Part shown: positions 6,351 to 11,525 of the stretch, in pieces
How positions within the stretch are numbered: position 1 is the first letter of the stretch
Layout of the letters: the number at the start of each line of letters is the position of its first letter
Origin: an uncultured Bacteroidales bacterium
GTDB lineage: Bacteria > Bacteroidota > Bacteroidia > Bacteroidales > Paludibacteraceae
Direction: 5' to 3'
NCBI GenBank assembly: GCA_946405045.1
Contig: CAMJFV010000040.1
Coordinates: forward strand, 1-11,525
DNA length: 11,525 nt
Notes under the pieces: generated by a model
Database searches by the model: none
Told to the model about the DNA's origin: nothing
What the model saw: the letters and a program-made list of their open reading frames with translations, nothing else
Program-made: the position numbers and the translations under genes

Positions 6351-7547
6351 ATGAAAATATTAGTACTAAACTGCGGCAGCTCTTCTATCAAATACAAATT
6401 GATAGACATGCCAAAGAACGACACATTGGCGTCGGGAGGAGTTGAAAAAATCGGCTTGAAAGATTCATTCTTGAAGTACAAGACTCCATCAGGTGAAAAA
6501 AAGCAAATTGACTGCGAAATTCCAGAACACACAGCAGGAATCGAATTAATTCTTAAGGTTCTTCAATCAAAGGAAGACGGTGCAATCAAGAGTCTATCTG
6601 AAATCGAGGCTGTAGGTCATCGTGTTGTACACGGAGGTGAGAAATTCAACAAATCTGTACTAATTACTAAGGAGGTTATCGATAATATCAAGGAGTGTGC
6701 TCCTCTTGCACCTCTTCACAACCCTGCCAACCTAAAAGGTATCGAGGCAATCACACATGAGTTGCCAAATGTTCCTCAGGTTGCAGTGTTCGATACAGCT
6801 TTCCACCAGACTATGCCATCTAAGGCATACATGTATGCTCTTCCTTACGAATATTACAAAAAGGATGGCGTTCGTAGATACGGTTTCCACGGAACAAGCC
6901 ACAGATACGTATCTGCACGCACTTTGGAGATTCTTGGAATGAAGCCTGAAGGCACAAAGATGATCACTTGCCACATCGGTAACGGTGGTTCAATCTCTGC
7001 AATCAAGGATGGTAAGAGCGTCGACACTTCAATGGGTCTTACTCCACTTGAAGGTCTTGTAATGGGTACTCGTTGCGGTGATATCGACACAGGTGCTATC
7101 ACATACTTGATGGACCGTGAAAAACTTGACATCAAAGCAGTCAACAATATCCTTAATAAGGAGAGTGGATTGAAGGGAGTATCTGGTATTTCTCAGGATA
7201 TGCGCGACGTGGAGGCTGGCATCAAAGACGGCAACGAGCGTGCTACTCTTGCAAGAGATATGTTCGTTTACCGTGTACGCAAGTTCATCGGCTCATATAC
7301 AGCTGTTCTTGGCGGTCTTGATATTTTGGTCTTCACAGGAGGAATCGGTGAAAACCAGAGAACAATCCGTCAGCTTTGCTGCGAAGATTTCGGTTACCTA
7401 GGAATTGAGATCGACGAAGCCGCTAACAACGCAGCGTCAGGAGTAGAGAAGATCATCTCAACTCCATCGTCTAAGGTAAAGGTTCTTGTGGTTCCTACTG
7501 ACGAGGAGTATATGATTGCAAAAGATACTCTTGATCTTGTAAAGTAA
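6351..7547 (+). CDS. ackA: Acetate kinase
   Basis: AckA transfers the phosphate of acetyl phosphate (made by Pta) to ADP, giving acetate and ATP; it can also run backwards to activate acetate. The 398 residues match the standard family length. All key residues known from the ASKHA-fold acetate kinases are present: Asn7 in LVLNCGSSSIKYKL, Arg91 in GHRVVHGG, Asp148 in VFDTAFHQTMP, His180 in RYGFHGTSHRYV, the phosphate loop HIGNGGS (208-214), Arg241 in GTRCGDIDTGAI, FTGGIGEN for adenine binding, and the C-terminal acidic pair in PTDEEYM (Glu385/386). The protein therefore looks fully active. It is 61 bp behind pta, with only the hairpin between them, and is closed by a strong terminator about 40 bp after the stop. 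No Shine-Dalgarno sequence precedes the ATG; the leader is A/T-rich. Confidence 0.97.
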   Translation: MKILVLNCGSSSIKYKLIDMPKNDTLASGGVEKIGLKDSFLKYKTPSGEKKQIDCEIPEHTAGIELILKVLQSKEDGAIKSLSEIEAVGHRVVHGGEKFNKSVLITKEVIDNIKECAPLAPLHNPANLKGIEAITHELPNVPQVAVFDTAFHQTMPSKAYMYALPYEYYKKDGVRRYGFHGTSHRYVSARTLEILGMKPEGTKMITCHIGNGGSISAIKDGKSVDTSMGLTPLEGLVMGTRCGDIDTGAITYLMDREKLDIKAVNNILNKESGLKGVSGISQDMRDVEAGIKDGNERATLARDMFVYRVRKFIGSYTAVLGGLDILVFTGGIGENQRTIRQLCCEDFGYLGIEIDEAANNAASGVEKIISTPSSKVKVLVVPTDEEYMIAKDTLDLVK

Positions 7548-7554
7548 CATTGTA

Positions 7555-7577
7555 AAGACGCAATATCATCGCGTCTT
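7555..7577 (+). repeat. REP-like hairpin after ackA
   Basis: AAGACGC (7555-7561) pairs perfectly with GCGTCTT (7571-7577) around a 9-nt loop. With its flanks (TGTAAAGACGCAATAT) it resembles a degenerate copy of a GTAGAGACGC-type palindrome that I recall from Bacteroidota intergenic DNA, and it shares the GAGACGC/AAGACGC arm with the purE-pta hairpin at 5200-5224. It sits 8 nt after the ackA stop and directly before the terminator. Confidence 0.5.
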
Positions 7578-7584
7578 CTCCTAT

Positions 7585-7622
7585 AAAAATAGACGTTGCA
7601 AATGATGCAGCGTCTATTTTTT
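7585..7622. terminator. Bidirectional intrinsic terminator between ackA and the DUF2442 gene
   Basis: AAAAATAGACG (7585-7595) pairs with CGTCTATTTTT (7611-7621); the stem continues through T-G and TGC/GCA to a 7-nt loop. On the plus strand it ends in a run of six T (7617-7622), and on the minus strand the A-run supplies the matching U-tract. It lies between convergent genes, so it can stop ackA transcripts from the left and the DUF2442 transcripts from the right. Confidence 0.88.
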
Positions 7623-7656
7623 ATATAAGTTTCTTCGTATTATTCCTGACTTGTCT

Positions 7657-7906
7657 CTATGCTACAACACCATATTCATAGATACAATCACTAGCAAGAT
7701 CAATTTCTTCATTCCCAAAAAAGACATGTGCGACTGGAATCTAATCGGATTTGCTTAAATAAGCCACAAATATCCAACAGAGGGCGAAATGAAGGTAACG
7801 TCCTAATGTCATCCATAACGTCATACATGACTTTATATCCATCATCAAACTCTACATAGAGCATATAATTGTCAAGAGCTCTATAGTTCTTAATTCTTGG
7901 AATCAT
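7657..7906 (-). pseudogene. DUF2442-family protein, frameshifted near its 3' end
   Basis: From the ATG at 7906 the frame gives 65 residues ending at a TGA at 7709. The N-terminal part (MIPRIKNYRALDNYMLYVEF, then DDGYKVMYDV, SFRPLLD, LFKQIRLD) matches the small DUF2442 family, whose members are usually ~80-90 residues. The C-terminal strand-helix of the family is absent from this frame, but in the +1 frame the sequence goes on with FGNEEIDLASDCIYEYGVVA to a TAG at 7657-7659. Joined, this makes ~82 residues, the expected size. The shift most likely lies between 7716 and 7735; a run of six A on the plus strand (7717-7722) is the likeliest site, where one extra base would do it. It is 4 bp behind the restriction-like ORF and probably co-transcribed. 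DUF2442 genes are often found in small accessory or toxin-antitoxin-like pairs; its biochemical role is unknown. A sequencing error remains possible. Confidence 0.75.
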
Positions 7907-7910
7907 AATA

Positions 7911-8663
7911 TTATTCTTTCAATCCTTGTTCATAATACCACGAGTTGTGTCCTTCTCCGATCTTCAACACTCGTTCGATCAGTTCAGAATACGCATCATC
8001 CGTCAACACAAGTTCTTTCAGCAAAGGTATCAAACCCTTCCCGTCTTTCCCTTCATAAAAAAATAATGAATTGCTGATTCTCGCACGCTGGCTCGCACGC
8101 GGTTCACGGCTGAATCCGTCTCTGTGGCACTTCTTTCCTGTCTGGCTGATCTCTGTATCCAGACACTCAAAAATCGGGTCTATCTCCACGTCTACAGAAT
8201 CAAATAGAGCTACAACATCTTCTTCCGACAAAGCAAACATTGAAGAATAGCGGAAACTGGTTTTAGCCCCACGTCTACCCATCTCCTTCGCAAACATACG
8301 GGGATGAAGCGAATCCTTAGGGTTTGCCAAAACCGCAAAAAACAGATTCTGTAGGATCGCATTATAATAAGAGCAATCCTGCACATCATATGGCTTGAAA
8401 TTTTTCAGGATTTTATCGAGGAACTCAATGTCAAATATTTCTGTCGGCACTTCACCACGCTGCATCAGACGTCTGACTTTGAGCATCCTGACAAACAACA
8501 ACCTCACAAGGAAAATCAACTCTTTCCTCTCCACGTAATCCTTTTCGGACACTGTCGCTACCGTATAGCGAGAATCAACTAAACTTGGGAACTGGAACAC
8601 GACCCTTCCCTTCTCAATTGCGGCTAGGATATTTTCAAATCCTGCCATAGTCTCATTTATCAT
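7911..8663 (-). CDS. Protein resembling the central part of type IIG (Eco57I-like) restriction-methyltransferases, probably a remnant
   Basis: The 250 residues contain blocks that I recognise from large single-chain type IIG restriction-modification enzymes: RKELIFLVRLLFVRMLKVRRL (46-66), a following EIFDIEFLDKILKNF, SYYNAILQNLFFAVLANP, TSFRYSSMF, then IFECLD and DGFSREPR with NSLFFYEG. In the full enzymes this all-helical region sits between the N-terminal nuclease and the methyltransferase, with a diagnostic PFLNGGLFECLD. Here only DPIFECLD is left of that motif, no PD-(D/E)XK nuclease is visible, and the chain stops (TAA 7911) before any FxGxG or NPPY methyltransferase motif. It therefore cannot cut or methylate DNA by the known mechanism. 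The ATG at 8663 is the first start; Met6 (8648) is an alternative. No own promoter was found. Either it is a decayed R-M gene or a small derived protein kept for another use, paired with the DUF2442 gene 4 bp downstream. The family link is by eye. Confidence 0.6.
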   Translation of the reverse strand: MINETMAGFENILAAIEKGRVVFQFPSLVDSRYTVATVSEKDYVERKELIFLVRLLFVRMLKVRRLMQRGEVPTEIFDIEFLDKILKNFKPYDVQDCSYYNAILQNLFFAVLANPKDSLHPRMFAKEMGRRGAKTSFRYSSMFALSEEDVVALFDSVDVEIDPIFECLDTEISQTGKKCHRDGFSREPRASQRARISNSLFFYEGKDGKGLIPLLKELVLTDDAYSELIERVLKIGEGHNSWYYEQGLKE

Positions 8664-8700
8664 ATTTTTGTACTTTAAAAATCCTTGTTTATGGAGGCTG

Positions 8701-8731
8701 TGACAGGGCAGGCATAAAACCTGCCCCTACA
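8701..8731 (-). repeat. REP-like GGGCAGG hairpin
   Basis: GGGCAGG (8706-8712) pairs with CCTGCCC (8720-8726) around a 7-nt loop CATAAAA. Read on the minus strand it begins TGTAGGGGCAGG followed by TTTTATG, a pattern I recall as a dispersed intergenic repeat in Bacteroidota. It starts 7 bp after the stop of the large RITGR protein and lies in the 74-bp gap before the restriction-like ORF. It lacks a U-run, so it would stabilise or process mRNA more than terminate it. Confidence 0.6.
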
Positions 8732-8737
8732 GTCTAA

Positions 8738-11525
8738 TTATTTTCTTGAACGTCCAGTGATTCTATCGATCAACTCCTGTTGCTCTCTTTTCTTTCTCTC
8801 CTCTTCGGTCTCCTCATGTGGTGCTTCTGGAGCTTCCGACACCTCTTCAGGAGCTACTTCCTCCTCCTGTTTTTTTCTTCTGGAACGTTTGCTCTCTTTT
8901 GGTTCAGCTTCGTCTTCGCTCACTGATGCAGGAGTCTCTTCAGAAGTCACTTCTTCTTTCTTTCTCCTTGATCGCTTGGACTCTTTTGGCTCTTCCGTAT
9001 CATTTGTAGACGAAACCTCTTCCTGTTGCTGAGGTTTTGATTTACGTCCTGTGATTCGTTCGATCAACTCCTGCTGCTCTCTCTTCTTTTTCTCCTCTTC
9101 AGTCTCTTCACGTGGAGCGGCAGATACTGCAGGAGTCACTTCAGGAGCTGGTTCTTCTTGAACTGGCTCTTCCTTCTTTTTCCTTGAACGGCGACTCTCT
9201 TGAACATCATTCTGTTCTGCTTCCTCGCTTACCGATACAGGTGTCTCTTCAGAAGAAGCCTCCTCTTTCTTCCTTCTAGAGCGTTTACGTTCCTTTGGTT
9301 CAGTCTGTTCCTCCTGTTCTTGTTCAACCTGCGGCTCAGATTGTTCCACACCAGTAGCGACAGCTGAAGAATCTCCAGATGCCTTCTCCTCCTGTTTAGC
9401 CTTCGAAGTACGTCCTGTAATTCTGTCGATCAATGCCTGACGTTCAGCCTCCTCCTGACGACGTTGCAATTCTTCTTCAGACAATGCCTCATTCACAGGA
9501 GCTTCTTCTTTTTTATTCTTTCTAGAACGTTTCTTCTCTTTTACTTCTGATCCGTCTCCATCAAGTGGAGTCTCTTCTGCATCATCTTTCTTCTTAAAGA
9601 AATGTCTCTTCGACTTTGTTCCTGGTTGTTCCTCCTCACTGATCACACCTAATGAATCAGAAGGCACAACATTATCTGACTTCTTCTTTTTACGACCTGT
9701 GATTCTGTCAATCAATGCCTGACGGTCGGCCTGTTTCTGCAGACTATCAAGCACCACAGAAGAAGCCTCAGCCGCAGTACGAAGTTTTTCCAATGAATCT
9801 GTCATCTTCACCATATCCTCGTCTACAGTATCCTCCATGGCCAATAATATAGAATCCCATGGTGCAGCATCAAGTTCCTCGATCACCTTACGTCTGTTGC
9901 GAGTATAGAATTTAATATGACCAAGCGGCTTGTTGTCTGGAGCTGACGGCAAATATTTAGCACGAATTTTCTTTTGACGACGTTTCTTGTAATAGATTTT
10001 GATCTCTCCCGTCGCAAGATATTCAAGATTAAGCTCAGTCATCACCGAGTCGACGAGTGTGTCGATAGCTGAGTATTCTGGCAAAAGAACCATTACAGAA
10101 TCCACAACATCGTTAAGCAACACACGTCTGTACTGTGTGTTACCAACCAGATCCATGATCTTTTTGGCAATCACTCTGCCTGAATCTACACGGTTGTAGA
10201 AACGTTTCTTATAGAAGTAGCGTTGATGCCAGTAATACATGAAGAAATCGTAGTCGTAAATAAACTTGAATTTGCCTCGGTCGTAGTGCACCTCATTCAG
10301 ATAGCGACATTTTGGAATCTTGATTTTAGCGACAATCTCTTCACTCTTTCCCTCTTTCTGAGCTTTTTCCGCCTCTTTCAATTCCTCCATATTTCTCATT
10401 TCCTCTTCAAGTTCAGCCAATTGCTGGGCTAGAAGCGAACTATCAAGAGCAGCATACTCTTTTAGCATCTCAACATCGATATCCTCCTCCAAAGAATCCA
10501 AATTCAATGAATCAGGGACAGATTCATCTACGGCAAAAGTGGAATCATTTTGTTGAGTAGAGTCTTTAGCAGCCAACGCAGCAGCGGCAGCCTCACGTTT
10601 TTTCTTGATGATAGCCTCAATAGTACGGCGAGTCTGTAATTCCTTTTCATCGATAGGTTCCTCAATAGTTGGCTCTGGCTCTAGTTCTCCATTAAGCATT
10701 TCATCTTTTAAGATGACAACAGGAAGTTTTCTGCCGCGCCTATTCTTATTCGCATATTCTATTGCCGCACTATCTCCGGCAGCGACAAGTTCAGCAAGTT
10801 CAAACAAATCTGCATTAGCCTCTTCCTCCTCTTCAAGTTTTTCGAGACGTTTTTTCTCCCTTTCTTCAGCTCTTTTTTGGGCTTTTCTAACTTTATTTTT
10901 GCCCTTCATTATTCTTTCAGCCTCTTTACGGGCTCTTGCGATAGCCTCTTGCTGCTGTTTTTCAATCAAGGCTTGTTTCTCTTCCTCTTTTAGTTTTTCA
11001 TTCTCCTGAATCTTGCGTAGCTCTTCAGCCTCTCTACGCTTAGCCACCTGCTCAGCATGTATCAAACGCTTTTCCTCCAATTCCTCACGTCTTGCAGCCT
11101 CAGCCTCACGTTTTGCAGCACGAGCTCTCATTTCCTCCTCACGGCGTTCACGTTCACGCTCTCGTGCTTGAGCTCTTCTCTCGAGCTCCTTAGCCTTCAT
11201 CTCACGCTTTTTCTGAGCCTTTTCCAAACGTTTCTGCTGTCTTTTAGCTCGTTCTTTAGCCTCACGTTCACGTTGTGCTTTCTTGATTTCTTGAGTACGT
11301 CTCATTTGTTCGGCACGTTGCTCAGCCGCCTTTTGTTTGGCAGCCATAACAGCTTGACGATGAGCGGCAGCTTGCTCCTGCTCCTTCTGTTTAGCCTCTA
11401 AAGCTCTTTGTTTAGCCGCAGCCTTAGCTTCTGCTTCTTGGCGTTTTTTAGCCTGCCAATTCTCACGTTGACGTTGCTTTTTTTCTAGTTCTTTTTGGCG
11501 AAGTCTCTCTCGTTCAGCTCTTTGT
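8738..11525 (-). CDS. Large charged repeat protein: ER/K helix, unknown central region, RITGR-motif tail (5' part missing)
   Basis: The frame is open to the right edge, with 928 visible residues and the stop TAA at 8738. The ATG at 11347 is not a convincing start, because the same Arg/Lys/Glu/Ala-rich helix runs on for 59 more codons upstream without a break. Order of parts: (1) about 11525-10820, ~235 residues of almost pure E/R/K/A/Q, expected as a long single helix or coiled coil; (2) about 10820-10330, an acidic Asp-Ser-Leu-rich stretch; (3) about 10330-9830, a compact region rich in aromatic residues (FIYDYDFFMYYWHQRYFYKK) and holding the only visible cysteine, probably folded; (4) about 9830-8741, a disordered tail with four LI[DE]RITGR motifs, the last at the very C-terminus, and five basic clusters of the KRSRRKK type within acidic spacers. 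I do not recognise the family. A scaffold or docking protein is an inference from architecture. Signal peptide status cannot be judged. A hairpin repeat follows it. Confidence 0.85.
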   Translation of the reverse strand, partial: QRAERERLRQKELEKKQRQRENWQAKKRQEAEAKAAAKQRALEAKQKEQEQAAAHRQAVMAAKQKAAEQRAEQMRRTQEIKKAQREREAKERAKRQQKRLEKAQKKREMKAKELERRAQARERERERREEEMRARAAKREAEAARREELEEKRLIHAEQVAKRREAEELRKIQENEKLKEEEKQALIEKQQQEAIARARKEAERIMKGKNKVRKAQKRAEEREKKRLEKLEEEEEANADLFELAELVAAGDSAAIEYANKNRRGRKLPVVILKDEMLNGELEPEPTIEEPIDEKELQTRRTIEAIIKKKREAAAAALAAKDSTQQNDSTFAVDESVPDSLNLDSLEEDIDVEMLKEYAALDSSLLAQQLAELEEEMRNMEELKEAEKAQKEGKSEEIVAKIKIPKCRYLNEVHYDRGKFKFIYDYDFFMYYWHQRYFYKKRFYNRVDSGRVIAKKIMDLVGNTQYRRVLLNDVVDSVMVLLPEYSAIDTLVDSVMTELNLEYLATGEIKIYYKKRRQKKIRAKYLPSAPDNKPLGHIKFYTRNRRKVIEELDAAPWDSILLAMEDTVDEDMVKMTDSLEKLRTAAEASSVVLDSLQKQADRQALIDRITGRKKKKSDNVVPSDSLGVISEEEQPGTKSKRHFFKKKDDAEETPLDGDGSEVKEKKRSRKNKKEEAPVNEALSEEELQRRQEEAERQALIDRITGRTSKAKQEEKASGDSSAVATGVEQSEPQVEQEQEEQTEPKERKRSRRKKEEASSEETPVSVSEEAEQNDVQESRRSRKKKEEPVQEEPAPEVTPAVSAAPREETEEEKKKREQQELIERITGRKSKPQQQEEVSSTNDTEEPKESKRSRRKKEEVTSEETPASVSEDEAEPKESKRSRRKKQEEEVAPEEVSEAPEAPHEETEEERKKREQQELIDRITGRSRK
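8741..9310 (-). repeat. Two-unit tandem duplication (~262-265 bp) in the tail of the charged repeat protein
   Basis: The last two units of the tail repeat in frame. The first (about 9305-9041) runs from EPKERKRSRRKKEE through EETPVSVSEE and ESRRSRKKKEE to EQQELIERITGRK. The second (about 9002-8741) runs from EPKESKRSRRKKEE through EETPASVSED and ESKRSRRKKQEE to EQQELIDRITGRS. The DNA is alike too: both contain GATCAACTCCTG followed by TGCTCTCT with the same neighbours (8768-8787 and 9062-9081, plus strand). Length and close DNA identity point to a fairly recent duplication by recombination. Confidence 0.75.
8750..9724 (-). repeat. Four copies of the [RE]Q(Q)xLI[DE]RITGR motif
   Basis: The copies lie at 9692-9724 (RQALIDRITGR), 9410-9442 (RQALIDRITGR), 9044-9079 (EQQELIERITGR) and 8750-8785 (EQQELIDRITGR, three residues before the stop). 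Spacing is 282, about 366 and 294 bp between corresponding Arg codons, so it is not a short tandem array. The motif is predicted as a short amphipathic helix ending in Gly-Arg, embedded in otherwise low-complexity charged sequence. The strict keeping of LI[DE]RITGR while the spacers vary suggests selection on a binding motif. Confidence 0.8.

Noticed and set aside
8663..8670. TATTTTTG on the plus strand, matching the -7 consensus
   Set aside because: It overlaps the start codon of the minus-strand R-M-like ORF and points to a region with no plus-strand gene. In A/T-rich gaps such matches arise by chance.
5191..8731. CRISPR array made of the intergenic palindromes
   Set aside because: The palindromes are single, far apart, of two types and separated by genes; there are no regular spacers and no cas genes.
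8757..9032. Plus-strand Ser/Cys-rich frames opposite the repeat tail
   Set aside because: They mirror the repeated basic and acidic codons of the minus-strand gene and show no independent gene signals.
11345..11347. ATG at 11347 as start of the large charged protein
   Set aside because: The same frame stays open for 59 more codons to the window edge with identical E/R/K/A composition, and there is no ribosome binding site or composition change at this ATG.
10605..11401. Plus-strand open frames rich in Ser, Phe and Leu that look like membrane proteins
   Set aside because: They are the antisense reading of the Lys/Glu/Arg-rich helix, whose codons give Phe/Leu/Ser when read backwards. They lack promoters and have low-complexity sequence.

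Overview
The window looks like chromosomal DNA from a member of the Bacteroidales (Bacteroidota). The evidence is two promoters of the Bacteroides type (-7 element TAnnTTTG, one with a -33 TTGG element at 19 bp spacing), start codons mostly without a Shine-Dalgarno sequence, Bacteroidota-type lipoproteins, a GlnRS as the glutamine-charging enzyme, a short single-domain Pta next to AckA, and hairpin repeats of a kind I recall from Bacteroidota intergenic DNA. I cannot name a genus from the sequence alone.

Left part, minus strand (about 4478 down to 1): a compact four-gene operon reads glnS (glutaminyl-tRNA synthetase), two small paralogous lipoproteins, then a CPA2-type cation:proton antiporter with a C-terminal universal-stress-protein domain that runs off the left edge. 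Gaps are only 19 to 22 bp, so transcription probably starts at the promoter in front of glnS. Housekeeping translation is thus joined to envelope functions. The antiporter has Thr where I expect the conserved TM5 aspartate.

Middle, plus strand (about 4560 to 7622): a divergent promoter drives purE (purine biosynthesis), followed by pta and ackA, which together convert acetyl-CoA to acetate with ATP production. A strong hairpin lies between each gene pair, and a bidirectional terminator closes the block after ackA.

Right part, minus strand (11525 down to 7657): a very large, highly charged protein enters from the right edge without its start. It has a roughly 235-residue Arg/Glu/Lys-rich helix, a compact central region I do not recognise, and a disordered tail with four copies of a LI[DE]RITGR motif and five basic KRSRRKK-like clusters. 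The last two tail units are a tandem duplication. After a hairpin repeat come a 250-aa protein resembling part of a type IIG (Eco57I-like) restriction-methyltransferase without its catalytic domains, and, 4 bp on, a DUF2442 gene broken by a +1 frameshift near a run of six A/T pairs. That pair looks like a decaying accessory locus.

The strongest candidates for something undescribed are the RITGR-motif protein, the lipoprotein pair in the glnS operon, and the altered antiporter.
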